Translations under genes and position numbers: made by a program | In this document: piece by piece, positions 1 to 8,976 of the stretch | How positions within the stretch are numbered: the first letter of the stretch is position 1 | How the letters are laid out: the number at the start of each line of letters is the position of its first letter | The notes under the pieces: model-generated | Told to the model about the DNA's origin: nothing | Seen by the model: only the letters and a program-made list of their open reading frames with translations | The model's database searches: none | From: Marvinbryantia formatexigens DSM 14469 | GTDB lineage: Bacteria > Bacillota > Clostridia > Lachnospirales > Lachnospiraceae | Length of the DNA stretch: 64,000 bases | NCBI RefSeq assembly: GCF_025148285.1 | Contig: NZ_CP102268.1 | Coordinates: 2,831,001-2,895,000, forward strand | Reading direction: 5' to 3'

Positions 1-1683
1 TTCATCAATAAGATGGATATCCTTGGTGCAAACTTCTACGGCGCCGTAGAACAGATTAAGACCAGACTGGGAAAGAATGCCATCTGCATTCAACTCCCGA
101 TTGGCAAAGAAGACGATTTTAAAGGAATCATTGACCTGTTTGAAATGAAAGCCTACATCTATAATGATGAAAAGGGCGATGACATTTCCGTTGTCGATAT
201 TCCGGAGGATATGCAGGAAGACGCAGAGCTGTACCGCACAGAGCTGATTGAAAAAATCTGCGAGCTGGATGACGACCTGATGATGGCTTACCTGGAAGGC
301 GAAGAGCCGTCCGTTGATGAGCTGAAGGCGGTTCTGAGAAAGGCTACCTGCGAGTGCACAGCAGTTCCGGTATGCTGCGGAAGCGCATACAGAAACAAGG
401 GCGTTCAGAAGCTTCTGGATGCAATCATTGAATTTATGCCGTCACCGCTTGATATTCCGTCCATTAAGGGTACCGACCTGGACGGCAACGAGGTTGAGAG
501 ACATTCTTCTGATGATGAACCGTTCTCCGCTCTGGCATTCAAGATTATGGCGGACCCGTTTGTCGGCAAACTGGCATTCTTCCGTGTGTATTCCGGTACA
601 ATGAACTCCGGTTCCTATGTACTGAACTCCACGAAGGGCAAAAAGGAGCGTGTTGGACGTATCCTTCAGATGCACGCAAACAAGAGAGCCGAGCTGGATA
701 AGGTATATTCCGGCGACATCGCAGCGGCAGTCGGATTTAAGGTAACAGGTACCGGCGACACCATCTGCGACGAGCAGCATCCGGTTATCCTGGAATCAAT
801 GGAATTCCCGGAACCGGTTATCGAGCTGGCAATCGAACCAAAGACAAAAGCAGGACAGGGCAAGATGGGCGAGGCGCTTGCAAAACTTGCAGAAGAAGAC
901 CCGACCTTCCGTGCTCATACAAATCAGGAAACAGGACAGACCATCATTGCAGGTATGGGAGAGCTCCATCTGGAGATCATCGTAGACCGTCTGCTGCGTG
1001 AATTCAAGGTTGAGGCAAATGTAGGCGCACCGCAGGTTGCTTACAAGGAGACCTTCACCAAGGAAGTAAGCGTGGACAGCAAATATGCGAAGCAGTCCGG
1101 TGGACGCGGACAGTATGGTCACTGTAAAGTTATCTTCACCCCGATGGACCCGAATGGCGAGGAGACCTTCAAATTCGAATCCACCGTTGTCGGCGGTGCT
1201 ATTCCGAAGGAATATATCCCGGCAGTCGGCGAGGGTATCGAGGAAGCTGCAAAATCAGGTATCCTCGGAGGATTCCCGGTACTCGGCGTTCACGCAAATG
1301 TATACGACGGTTCCTACCATGAGGTCGACTCCTCTGAAATGGCATTCCATATCGCCGGTTCTATGGCGTTCAAGGATGCTATGAAGAAGGGCGGAGCAAT
1401 CCTGCTTGAGCCGATCATGAAGGTAGAGGTAACGATGCCGGAGGAATACATGGGCGATGTTATCGGTGATATCAACTCCCGTCGTGGACGTATCGAGGGT
1501 ATGGAAGATATCGGAGGCGGCAAGATGGTGCGTGGCTACGTTCCGCTTGCAGAAATGTTCGGTTATTCCACCGACCTTCGTTCCAAGACACAGGGACGCG
1601 GCAACTACTCCATGTTCTTTGAGAAATATGAGCCGGTTCCGAAGTCTGTACAGGAAAAAGTACTGAGCAATAAAGGGAAATAA
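1..1683 (+). CDS. fusA: Elongation factor G, 5' end outside window
   Basis: EF-G is the GTPase that moves tRNAs and mRNA through the ribosome and helps recycle ribosomes. The reading frame is open from base 1. The visible 560 residues begin at the G4 guanine-binding motif NKMD (residues 3-6), so roughly the first 135 residues, with the P-loop and switch regions, lie upstream. The rest carries the end of the G domain and domains II-V, including [10 protein letters not shown]-like domain IV sequence (here [12 protein letters not shown]) and the C-terminal RSxTQGRGxYSM block, and ends in a normal stop. An internal ATG at base 13 is not the real start. tuf follows on the same strand after about 100 bp, the usual str-operon order. 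Identification is secure. Confidence 0.98.
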   Translation, partial: FINKMDILGANFYGAVEQIKTRLGKNAICIQLPIGKEDDFKGIIDLFEMKAYIYNDEKGDDISVVDIPEDMQEDAELYRTELIEKICELDDDLMMAYLEGEEPSVDELKAVLRKATCECTAVPVCCGSAYRNKGVQKLLDAIIEFMPSPLDIPSIKGTDLDGNEVERHSSDDEPFSALAFKIMADPFVGKLAFFRVYSGTMNSGSYVLNSTKGKKERVGRILQMHANKRAELDKVYSGDIAAAVGFKVTGTGDTICDEQHPVILESMEFPEPVIELAIEPKTKAGQGKMGEALAKLAEEDPTFRAHTNQETGQTIIAGMGELHLEIIVDRLLREFKVEANVGAPQVAYKETFTKEVSVDSKYAKQSGGRGQYGHCKVIFTPMDPNGEETFKFESTVVGGAIPKEYIPAVGEGIEEAAKSGILGGFPVLGVHANVYDGSYHEVDSSEMAFHIAGSMAFKDAMKKGGAILLEPIMKVEVTMPEEYMGDVIGDINSRRGRIEGMEDIGGGKMVRGYVPLAEMFGYSTDLRSKTQGRGNYSMFFEKYEPVPKSVQEKVLSNKGK

Positions 1684-1702
1684 ATGAAAAAGGGCTTGAA
1701 AA

Positions 1703-1732
1703 TATCTATGATTTGAAATATAATCATAGATA
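1703..1732 (+). promoter_or_regulatory. Hairpin between fusA and tuf
   Basis: A perfect 11-bp inverted repeat (TATCTATGATT, 8-nt loop, AATCATAGATA) sits 20 bases after the fusA stop, and GGCT/AGCC can extend the stem. No U-run follows, so it is probably an mRNA processing or stability element that lets fusA and tuf be expressed at different levels, rather than a terminator. The tuf ribosome site AAGGAGG follows about 40 bases later. Confidence 0.5.
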
Positions 1733-1784
1733 GCCTGTTAAAAATTAAAAACGAAATCTGATTTTTTTAAGGAGGACATTCAAA

Positions 1785-2978
1785 ATGGCAAAAGCTAAAT
1801 TTGAAAGAACGAAACCGCATTGTAATATCGGTACCATCGGTCACGTAGACCACGGTAAAACAACTCTTACAGCAGCTATCACAAAGGTGCTTTCCGAGAG
1901 AGTTGCTGGTAACACAGCTACCGATTTCGAAAACATTGATAAGGCTCCGGAAGAGAGAGAGCGTGGTATCACAATTTCTACTGCTCACGTTGAGTATGAG
2001 ACAGAGAAGAGACACTATGCACACGTTGACTGCCCAGGTCATGCTGACTATGTAAAGAACATGATCACCGGTGCTGCTCAGATGGACGGCGCTATCCTTG
2101 TAGTTGCTGCTACCGATGGTGTTATGGCTCAGACAAAGGAGCACATCCTTCTGTCCCGTCAGGTAGGTGTACCGTATATCGTAGTATTCATGAACAAGTG
2201 CGATATGGTTGACGACGAAGAGCTTCTTGAGCTGGTTGACATGGAAATCCGTGAGCTGCTCAACGAGTACGAGTTCCCGGGCGATGACACACCGATCATC
2301 CAGGGTTCTGCTCTGAAGGCTCTGGAAGATCCGTCGGGCGAGTGGGGCGACAAGATCATGGAACTGATGGACGCTGTTGATACCTGGATTCCGAATCCGG
2401 AGCGCGACACAGATAAGCCGTTCCTTATGCCGGTTGAGGACGTATTCACAATCACAGGCCGTGGTACTGTTGCTACCGGACGTGTAGAGCGTGGTACACT
2501 TCATCTGAACGACGAAGTTGAAATTATCGGTGTTAAGGAAACAGTTAAGAAGACTGTTGTTACCGGTATCGAAATGTTCCGTAAGCTGCTTGACGAAGCT
2601 CAGGCTGGTGATAACATCGGTGCTCTGCTTCGTGGTGTTCAGAGAACTGAGATCGTTCGTGGTCAGGTTCTTGCAAAACCGGGCAGTGTTAAATGCCACA
2701 CAAAATTTACCGCTCAGGTATACGTTCTGACAAAAGATGAAGGTGGACGTCATACTCCGTTCTTCAACAACTACAGACCGCAGTTCTACTTCCGTACAAC
2801 TGACGTTACCGGCGTTATCGAGCTGCCGGCTGGTACAGAAATGTGTATGCCGGGCGACAACGTAGAAATGACCATCGAGCTGATCCACCCGATCGCTATG
2901 GAGCAGGGTCTTACATTCGCTATCCGTGAAGGTGGACGTACTGTTGGATCAGGCCGTGTTGCTTCTATTATCGAGTAA
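1785..2978 (+). CDS. tuf: Elongation factor Tu
   Basis: EF-Tu is the GTPase that delivers aminoacyl-tRNA to the ribosomal A site. The 397-residue protein is full length for bacteria. The P-loop GHVDHGKT spans residues 19-26, switch II DCPGH 82-86, NKCD 137-140 and SALK 175-178, followed by intact domains 2 and 3. The ATG is preceded by a strong AAGGAGG. Codon use is highly biased, as expected for one of the most abundant proteins, and this bias also produces a long spurious antisense frame. The last 50 coding bases (2924-2973) recur at 15107-15156, the far edge of the defence island, which makes this gene end the apparent insertion point. Confidence 0.99.
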   Translation: MAKAKFERTKPHCNIGTIGHVDHGKTTLTAAITKVLSERVAGNTATDFENIDKAPEERERGITISTAHVEYETEKRHYAHVDCPGHADYVKNMITGAAQMDGAILVVAATDGVMAQTKEHILLSRQVGVPYIVVFMNKCDMVDDEELLELVDMEIRELLNEYEFPGDDTPIIQGSALKALEDPSGEWGDKIMELMDAVDTWIPNPERDTDKPFLMPVEDVFTITGRGTVATGRVERGTLHLNDEVEIIGVKETVKKTVVTGIEMFRKLLDEAQAGDNIGALLRGVQRTEIVRGQVLAKPGSVKCHTKFTAQVYVLTKDEGGRHTPFFNNYRPQFYFRTTDVTGVIELPAGTEMCMPGDNVEMTIELIHPIAMEQGLTFAIREGGRTVGSGRVASIIE

Positions 2979-3033
2979 TCCAATCTGAAAATGGATTTGT
3001 TATTGCAGGATAACCTGTGGTTAAACGTAAGAT

Positions 3034-3068
3034 ACCCCAGAAACCTTGTGTTTCTGGGGTTTTTCTTT
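3034..3068 (+). terminator. Rho-independent terminator of tuf
   Basis: A 10-bp GC-rich stem (CCCCAGAAAC / GTTTCTGGGG, loop CTTGT) is followed directly by a T-rich tract. It lies 56 bases after the tuf stop and closes the str operon. Confidence 0.93.
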
Positions 3069-3233
3069 TGTTCGGAACAGATAAATAAATCGAAAAAGAA
3101 TAACGAACGATAAAGAAAAGCGGTTGCCGGGAGAGTATCCTGACAACTGTTTGTGGAGTGGGTTGGGAGGACAAATAATACAAAGAGTGCTGCGGAAGAG
3201 ATTGTGCTTCAGAAATTAATTTATATGTAATAA

Positions 3234-3344
3234 AAATATATAAAAGCTAAAGTGGAATATATTACGAAAGGGATACATTGATTGAAAAACGTGTCTTTTT
3301 TCTTTGGGCAAAGAATTGAATAGTAGTCGTTAGTTTGATACAAT
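3234..3344. repeat. Left copy of 111-bp direct repeat flanking IS1634-type element
   Basis: This stretch matches 5330-5440 base for base except at one position (C3247 versus T5343). The two copies bracket the IS1634-family element, as expected for the unusually long and variable target duplications reported for this family. The copy ends in a promoter (TTGAAT 3316-3321, 17 bp, TACAAT 3339-3344) that now points into the left end of the IS. Confidence 0.92.
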
Positions 3345-3370
3345 CCTGTCTTTGACAGTTGCGAAGAAAC

Positions 3371-3415
3371 AAAACGCCAGAATCCTTAGTAAAATCAAGG
3401 GTTCTGGCGTTTTTG
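3371..3415 (-). terminator. Bidirectional hairpin terminator inside the IS left end
   Basis: AACGCCAGAA and TTCTGGCGTT pair, with A-runs on one side and T-runs on the other, so it can stop transcription in both directions. On the minus strand it lies just after the transposase stop. On the plus strand it would stop transcripts entering from the duplicated promoter at 3316-3344 and so shield the transposase from antisense RNA. Confidence 0.8.
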
Positions 3416-3419
3416 AGTT

Positions 3420-5192
3420 CTAAATTTTTTGCGTACTTTTTTGTGGCTTCTTTGTGTCTTTAAAAATTTTTTTCATTTGTTTTTCTGTAACAATGTCATA
3501 GTCGGTATGGAATCCAAACGCTTCATGGAGTGAATCTGTCAGATCTGTTCTTGTATACGTAGGCACATATCCTTCCCCAGCAACGGAAAGAAAGTTCATG
3601 CTCCGAAGTGTTTCCAAAATATCTTCACAGGTATACTTGTATTCGAGTTTTTGTTCTAAGTATCGGAATAATACCAGTGATAAAAAGCAGGTCATAAAGT
3701 GGGCTTTGATCCAGTTTTCTGTGCGGACGTAAGCAGGTCTTGACCTGAAGTCCGTTTTCATGATTCGGAAACATTCTTCAATCTCCCAACGGCTATGATT
3801 GATCTTTGCGATGACAGGCGGATCATCCTCAAGGTTTGTACATACTGCATAGAAACCGTCATATTCAGCTTCTTCTTCGATTACACAAGGATCCAGTTCA
3901 TAGATTTCTTTTTCTGCCGCTTCACCATCAGCAGTTACACAGGTCTTCCTGATAAATCTCTTACAATCGTTTTGAACGTGCTTTTTTAGGGAAGAAAGAT
4001 TCCCATCCAGTATCCTGGTCGCACGTTCCACCTGGCGTTGGCGTATTTTTTGTTGGTAAGTCTTATATTTGAGGGAAAAAGTTACAATTAGTTTTTGTTC
4101 CAGTCCGTCCTCTTTTATCCATCTTTCTTTGTAAAAAGTAGCGTTTTTAAGTTTTTCTGTTAATTCATCATCCTGCTGGAGCTCATCTATATTAAAAGTA
4201 ACAGGTTTACCGTCCTTCCGTGTTTCGTGTCCTTCTAATGTCCAGCCTGCAGGATCCAGGCTCCAGTTTTTCAGATGCTTTTTTAGTTTCTTTATGGATT
4301 GGGTAGTAATAAAAGCCCTGTCCTGTTTGTTATTGAATTTTCTATTATCAGTAGAAGAGAGCCCTGCATCGGTACAGACGATAAATTTAGCGTGCTGAAA
4401 GTCCTTCATGATCTGTTCTTCCAGAGGAATAAGCGTCTGCTGCTCCCCTTTGTTTCCGGGATGGATGGAAAAGGCAAGAGGTATGCCGTCACCATCCATA
4501 AACAGTCCCATTTCGACGATGGGGTTCGGGCGGTGTTCTTTAGAAGGACCGTATTGTTTTATTCCATCTTCCTGTTCGATCTCAAAAAAGAAGTTCGTAC
4601 AGTCATAAAAGAGTATCCTGTCATTCCTGTGGGAGACAGCTTTGCTGTTTTTGTATAGTTCCGACTGGATAAACGCGTCTTTTTCGCAAAGGATATCCAA
4701 AGCGCGGTAGACATGCTGGAGGATAAAGTCAGGCTGTTCCAGGAGTTTCTGTGCTTCCTGAAAAGTGTTCAACTTGGAGGAAGGAAAGAGAATCCTGCCG
4801 TAAAGGAGACGCGAGAGGATGGCGTCCAGGTTATAAGTAAACTTATATTCTTTAGAAATATCGGAACAGATCCTGTCAAACCCCAAAAAGTGATATAACT
4901 GCTGCAGAAAAAGGTAACCGCCATAAAAGAGATGCTGCTGGTCTTTCGTCAGTCGTTTTGACTGTTTGAATTTGACGATAACTTCCCGCTGCTGCATTTT
5001 TTCTTGCTGGTTAAGTCTTTCGATATACTGCCTGGCCCACTCATAGGGATCGGCTCCATTTAACTTTTCGCGCAGTTCTTTTTCGGTGCCAAGTTTTTCC
5101 ACGGTAATAGTTCGTTGTTTTTTTCCCTCATAAATGGTTTTTGTAACATAAAGGGAAGCGGCATTTTTTGAACGGGATACTTTCAAACGCAT
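3420..5192 (-). CDS. IS1634-family DDE transposase
   Basis: This 590-residue protein catalyses cut-and-paste movement of the surrounding IS. It has the long IS4/IS1634-type layout. The first catalytic Asp is likely D197 in FYDCTN, the second D275 in VCTDAGLSS, and the Glu is in the SRWEIEECFRIMK block near residues 467-479, which matches the R-x3-E-x6-K style signature of this group. The ATG at 5192 has GGAGG nine bases upstream on the minus strand. No frameshift or internal stop is visible, so the enzyme looks functional. The family is known for long target duplications, which agrees with the flanking 111-bp repeats. Confidence 0.93.
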   Translation of the reverse strand: MRLKVSRSKNAASLYVTKTIYEGKKQRTITVEKLGTEKELREKLNGADPYEWARQYIERLNQQEKMQQREVIVKFKQSKRLTKDQQHLFYGGYLFLQQLYHFLGFDRICSDISKEYKFTYNLDAILSRLLYGRILFPSSKLNTFQEAQKLLEQPDFILQHVYRALDILCEKDAFIQSELYKNSKAVSHRNDRILFYDCTNFFFEIEQEDGIKQYGPSKEHRPNPIVEMGLFMDGDGIPLAFSIHPGNKGEQQTLIPLEEQIMKDFQHAKFIVCTDAGLSSTDNRKFNNKQDRAFITTQSIKKLKKHLKNWSLDPAGWTLEGHETRKDGKPVTFNIDELQQDDELTEKLKNATFYKERWIKEDGLEQKLIVTFSLKYKTYQQKIRQRQVERATRILDGNLSSLKKHVQNDCKRFIRKTCVTADGEAAEKEIYELDPCVIEEEAEYDGFYAVCTNLEDDPPVIAKINHSRWEIEECFRIMKTDFRSRPAYVRTENWIKAHFMTCFLSLVLFRYLEQKLEYKYTCEDILETLRSMNFLSVAGEGYVPTYTRTDLTDSLHEAFGFHTDYDIVTEKQMKKIFKDTKKPQKSTQKI

Positions 5193-5329
5193 AGATCATA
5201 ACCTCCAATCCCTTATATTATAACACATCACGTAACATCACGCAATAATGAAGTGAAAAATTTGACAAAAAAATAAGCCTATTTCAAGGCTTTTAACGAT
5301 TTCTCTTTTATGCAAGTGTCAAACTCCCG

Positions 5330-5440
5330 AAATATATAAAAGTTAAAGTGGAATATATTACGAAAGGGATACATTGATTGAAAAACGTGTCTTTTTTCTT
5401 TGGGCAAAGAATTGAATAGTAGTCGTTAGTTTGATACAAT
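5330..5440. repeat. Right copy of 111-bp direct repeat flanking IS1634-type element
   Basis: Partner of the copy at 3234-3344, one mismatch. It retains the promoter of the restriction-modification cassette at its right edge, so the insertion did not disconnect vsr and the nucleases from their promoter. Confidence 0.92.
5412..5440 (+). promoter_or_regulatory. Promoter of the vsr/Sau3AI-like cassette
   Basis: TTGAAT (5412-5417) and TACAAT (5435-5440) are separated by exactly 17 bp and lie 35 bp upstream of the vsr ATG, a good sigma-A-type promoter. It is wholly inside the 111-bp target duplication. Confidence 0.7.
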
Positions 5441-5474
5441 AAAATGGATTATACGGTATTGAAGGTGAAGAATT

Positions 5475-5945
5475 ATGCCGACGAAAGAACCACGTTTTCA
5501 TGGCGAAGTTACGGAAAAAAGTCATAAAAACATGAGTAGGATACGTGGAAAAGATACAAGTATAGAGATAGTTCTGAGAAAGGCTTTATGGCATAGAGGA
5601 TTTCGCTATAGGAAGAATTATAAAGGATTGCCAGGAAGACCGGATATTGTTTTGACAAAGTATCGTATTGCGATTTTTTGTGATAGTGAGTTTTTTCATG
5701 GTAAGGATTGGGAAATATTAAAGCCTAAGTTGGAAAAGGGAAAAAATCCAGATTATTGGGTTAAGAAAATAGAACGCAATATCCAGAGAGATGAAGAAAA
5801 GGACCAGCAATTGAATTTTATGGGGTGGACTGTGATCCATTTCTGGGGAAAAGATATTTTAAAGGATACAGAGCAATGTATTAAGGTGATTGAAGAAACA
5901 ATATTTGATCAAAAATTGGAAGAATATGATGAAGAGGAAATATAG
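5475..5945 (+). CDS. vsr: Very-short-patch mismatch endonuclease Vsr
   Basis: Vsr nicks DNA 5' of a T:G mismatch that arises when 5-methylcytosine deaminates, starting repair back to C:G. The 156-residue protein has the family layout: an N-terminal MSRIRGKDTS helix (20-29), catalytic Asp57 in GRPDIV, the SEFFHGKDW strand with His75 in place of the usual FWH, and a C-terminal VIHFWGKDI segment. It begins a same-strand cassette and its stop overlaps a possible GTG start of the first nuclease gene. Its presence fits the C5-cytosine methyltransferase encoded downstream, whose product would create such mismatches. The gene is visibly AT-rich compared with fusA. Confidence 0.93.
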   Translation: MPTKEPRFHGEVTEKSHKNMSRIRGKDTSIEIVLRKALWHRGFRYRKNYKGLPGRPDIVLTKYRIAIFCDSEFFHGKDWEILKPKLEKGKNPDYWVKKIERNIQRDEEKDQQLNFMGWTVIHFWGKDILKDTEQCIKVIEETIFDQKLEEYDEEEI

Positions 5946-5947
5946 TG

Positions 5948-7375
5948 ATGGATTACTTTAAAGAATACGATGAAACGGATCCTATATCAATAGAAACATA
6001 TGCAAAACGGTTAATTGGGAAAACGTTTGCGGATGTGTGTAAGCAGGACGATATTACGAAGGCAATGGTTGTCAGAGAGACGACAAATTATGAAGTAAAA
6101 CATGAGAACAAGAAACGAAAAGGTGGACTGGGGGAAATAATAGAGGAGAGATTCTTTCATTATCAAACCAATAATGATGCACGTCCAGATTTTGATAAAG
6201 CAGGTGTGGAACTTAAAGTAACACCGTATAAGCAAAACAAAAATGGTACATTAGTAGCAAAAGAGCGATTGATATTGACAATGATAGATTATTTTTCGGT
6301 TGTTGATGAGACATTTGAAGATAGTCATATGTGGCAAAAGGCTCGATTGATTTTATTAGTGTATTATTTGTATCAACAAGAAATTAAGAACCGATTGGAT
6401 TATCGTATTGGCTATGTGAAACTATTTGCACCGCCGGAACAAGACATAAAAATCATAGAACATGATTTTGAAGTTATTGTTGAGAAAATCAGAAATGGAA
6501 AGGCACATGAATTGTCTGAAGGAGATACCTTATATCTGGGAGCAGCACCCAAAGCGGCAACCTCGAAAGATAGAAGAAAGCAACCATTCAGTGATGAGTT
6601 AGCGAAACCACGGGCCTTTGCATTCAAAAATTCATACATGACCTATGTTCTTAATAATTATATTATTCCAGGAAAGAATACCTATGAGCCAATCATTAAA
6701 GAAAATGCAGAAGATTCTTTTGAAGATTATGTTGTGCGAAGAATAGATGCTTATTATGATTGGTCAGTTAGTGATTTATGCAATACATTTCATATTGAGT
6801 ATCAGAAAAAGCCGAAAAGCCTGGAAGCAATGTTGGCATATCGGATGTTAGGAATAAAGGGAAATCATGCGGAAGAATTTGAAAAAGCTAATGTTGTAGT
6901 TAAAACCATACGTATTGAGAAAAATAACAAGATAAAGGAAAATATGTCATTCCCAACTTTTAAATTTAAAGAGTTGGTTAAGGAAGATTGGGATGATTCC
7001 ACATTTGGAAACTATTTGCGTGAAACAAGATTCCTTTTTATTGTATATAAGTATGATCAACAGGGAGAGCTTCGGCTGAAAGGATGTCAGTTCTGGAATA
7101 TTCCTTATGATGATTTGGAAGGTAATGTAAAATCAGTGTGGGAAAAGACACAGAAGGTGCTTCGTGAGGGTATTGAGATAGAACGGAGAAATGGAAAGAA
7201 TTATAATAACTTTCCGAAGTCTACAGAGAACCCAGTATGTCATGTGAGACCACATGCACAGAATTCGAAAGATACTTATGAGCTTCCTGATGGAAGACAG
7301 TATCCGAAACAGTGTTTCTGGTTAAATAATAGTTACATTTTGTCACAGTTGGATAAGCGTTTTGTTGAGGATTGA
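5948..7375 (+). CDS. Sau3AI/MutH-like type II restriction endonuclease, copy 1
   Basis: Probable restriction nuclease of the Sau3AI family, which cuts at GATC. The fold is MutH-like. D81, E88 and K90 (in PDFDKAGVELKVTP) reproduce the D-x6-E-x-K active-site spacing, and an upstream acidic residue sits in GGLGEIIEERFF (59-70). AKERL near residue 105 and LSEGDTLYLGAA plus AFAFKNSYMTYVLNNYI are further family blocks. A C-terminal domain ending in KQCFWLNN matches the second, allosteric-type domain of Sau3AI. ATG 5948 gives better spacing to AGAGGAAA than GTG 5945. The next gene, four bases on, is a paralogue. The actual recognition site cannot be read from sequence. Confidence 0.88.
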   Translation: MDYFKEYDETDPISIETYAKRLIGKTFADVCKQDDITKAMVVRETTNYEVKHENKKRKGGLGEIIEERFFHYQTNNDARPDFDKAGVELKVTPYKQNKNGTLVAKERLILTMIDYFSVVDETFEDSHMWQKARLILLVYYLYQQEIKNRLDYRIGYVKLFAPPEQDIKIIEHDFEVIVEKIRNGKAHELSEGDTLYLGAAPKAATSKDRRKQPFSDELAKPRAFAFKNSYMTYVLNNYIIPGKNTYEPIIKENAEDSFEDYVVRRIDAYYDWSVSDLCNTFHIEYQKKPKSLEAMLAYRMLGIKGNHAEEFEKANVVVKTIRIEKNNKIKENMSFPTFKFKELVKEDWDDSTFGNYLRETRFLFIVYKYDQQGELRLKGCQFWNIPYDDLEGNVKSVWEKTQKVLREGIEIERRNGKNYNNFPKSTENPVCHVRPHAQNSKDTYELPDGRQYPKQCFWLNNSYILSQLDKRFVED

Positions 7376-7378
7376 TAA

Positions 7379-8887
7379 ATGAGTAATAAAGAATATAAAA
7401 CACCAGAAGAAGTGAAAAAAAGAGCAGAAGAAGCAATTGGACATTCTTTTAAAGAAGTTTTTGAATTGGCACAGGAATTTCGTGAGAAAAATAACTTAAA
7501 AGAGAGACATGGAAAAGGAGATATTGGACAGGCATATGAAGAAGGTTGGTTCAATTATGCGTGTAATGAAGAGGCTGAACCGGATTTTAAAGAAGCTGAT
7601 ATTGAATTGAAAGTAACCCCGTTTTTAATCAATAGTAGAGGATATAGAGCAAAAGAAAGATTATCTCTTGGGAAAATCAATTATAGAGATGAAAACTGGA
7701 ATGAGTATGAAGAAAGCAGATTTTGGACAAAAAATCATCATTTGCTTGTTATGTATTATCAGTATATTAAAGGTTTAAAACGTGAAAATTTTAGTGTAGA
7801 GAAGATAGATGAGATTTTGCTGGAAGAATTACCAGAAAGAGATCAGATGATTATTCGGCATGATTGGGAAAAAATTGCAAGTTATGTAAAAGAGGGGAAA
7901 GCACATGAATTGTCAGAACGGGACTTTATGTATCTGAGCCCTGCTAGAAAAGGCAGTGGAGGGGATGAAAAAGTAAAGTATGATGACAGATATCCTAAAG
8001 CAAAACCAAGAGCATATTCTTTTAAAAAGTCATATATGACAAAATTATTTAATGAAAGAGTGCTTGCCTCTGAGGAAACATCTTATATTTTGCCAGATAC
8101 AGTATTGCCAAAGGAAAAAGAATTTGATGATATTTTGATGGAAACATTAAAACCATATTTTGGAAGGACTGTTGATTCGTTAAAAAAAGAATTTCCTAAT
8201 TATCGAAGCGGATATAGCGAGAAGAACGATATCATCAAGCAGATATATAAGAGTAAGGGTGACTTGGAAGAAACAGATGAATTTCAAAAAGCTAACTATA
8301 GATTACGTACTCTTACAGTAGATGCAAAAGGAATGCCGACACAGGATATGTCATTTTCAGCGTTTGATTTTGAAGCATTAGTGAAAGAAAAAACTTGGAA
8401 AGATTCCATTGTCTATGATGAAATGATAGATTCAAAATTTTTACTTGTGATATTTTCTAAGAATTCAGAAGGAAAAGAAATTTTAAATAATGCTATGATA
8501 TGGTATATCCCTAAAAAAGATGAGAATAAGGTAAAGGAAGTTTGGAAAGAAACGAGAAGTGTGATTAAGAATGGAATAGTATTACAACAGAGAGTATCAC
8601 ATGATAGAAATGGAAAACTGATATTTACATATGAGAATAATTTCCCAAAGAGCAAGTTCAATAAAGTTGCACATGTAAGAAACAAAGCCGGGGAAAGTGA
8701 ATATTTTGGTGAAAGTGGCAATTCAGTGAAGCTGAAAAAGCCTGCAGAAGTTATCACCTTAAAAGTAATTCCAGAGGAATTAAAAGGTGTTCCGGTGCCT
8801 ACAGGGGAATATATGACAAAACAGTGTTTTTGGTTCAACAAAAAATATATGAAACAGCAGATTAAGGATTATATAAAAACATACTAA
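7379..8887 (+). CDS. Sau3AI/MutH-like type II restriction endonuclease, copy 2
   Basis: A 502-residue paralogue of the preceding nuclease with the same domain order. The catalytic set is again intact: D69, E76 and K78 in PDFKEADIELKVTP, with AKERL following, LSERDFMYLSPA and AYSFKKSYMTKLFNE in the middle, and KQCFWFNKKYM at the C-terminus. The two proteins are clearly divergent outside these blocks, so this is not a recent duplication. Translation is probably coupled to copy 1 (stop TGA 7373-7375, ATG 7379, GAGGA within the upstream gene). Two active nucleases with one methyltransferase suggest a heteromeric enzyme or strand-specific nicking of an asymmetric site, but that is inference. Confidence 0.87.
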   Translation: MSNKEYKTPEEVKKRAEEAIGHSFKEVFELAQEFREKNNLKERHGKGDIGQAYEEGWFNYACNEEAEPDFKEADIELKVTPFLINSRGYRAKERLSLGKINYRDENWNEYEESRFWTKNHHLLVMYYQYIKGLKRENFSVEKIDEILLEELPERDQMIIRHDWEKIASYVKEGKAHELSERDFMYLSPARKGSGGDEKVKYDDRYPKAKPRAYSFKKSYMTKLFNERVLASEETSYILPDTVLPKEKEFDDILMETLKPYFGRTVDSLKKEFPNYRSGYSEKNDIIKQIYKSKGDLEETDEFQKANYRLRTLTVDAKGMPTQDMSFSAFDFEALVKEKTWKDSIVYDEMIDSKFLLVIFSKNSEGKEILNNAMIWYIPKKDENKVKEVWKETRSVIKNGIVLQQRVSHDRNGKLIFTYENNFPKSKFNKVAHVRNKAGESEYFGESGNSVKLKKPAEVITLKVIPEELKGVPVPTGEYMTKQCFWFNKKYMKQQIKDYIKTY

Positions 8888-8938
8888 AAATCAAAAAAGG
8901 ATCTTTACAAGAATATAAAAATCAGTTATTATATTCAA

Positions 8939-8950
8939 GAACGATCGTTC
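8939..8950. promoter_or_regulatory. 12-bp GATC-centred palindrome upstream of the methyltransferase
   Basis: GAACGATCGTTC is a perfect palindrome in the 89-bp gap between the second nuclease and the methyltransferase, about 27 bases before the GTG start. It is centred on GATC, the site cut by Sau3AI. It could be an operator or a methylation-sensitive control site for the methyltransferase. A second GATC lies at 8900-8903. Confidence 0.45.
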
Positions 8951-8976
8951 GAATAAGAAAAGAAGAGGTAGGAAAA

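Larger units (their letters stand above)
3345..5329 (-). mobile_element. IS1634-family insertion sequence
   Basis: The element is 1985 bp, defined by the inner edges of the 111-bp direct repeats. Its ends form an imperfect terminal inverted repeat of about 20 bp; the outer bases are poorly matched but TTTGACA and TTGC are shared at both ends. It carries one transposase gene on the minus strand and a strong hairpin just inside the left end. The single mismatch between flanking repeats suggests a recent insertion. The element is complete and its transposase frame is intact, so it may still be mobile. Confidence 0.88.

Noticed and set aside
1767-2888. 373-codon minus-strand open frame across tuf
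   Set aside because: It is antisense to EF-Tu and arises from the strong codon bias of tuf; no ribosome site or family match.
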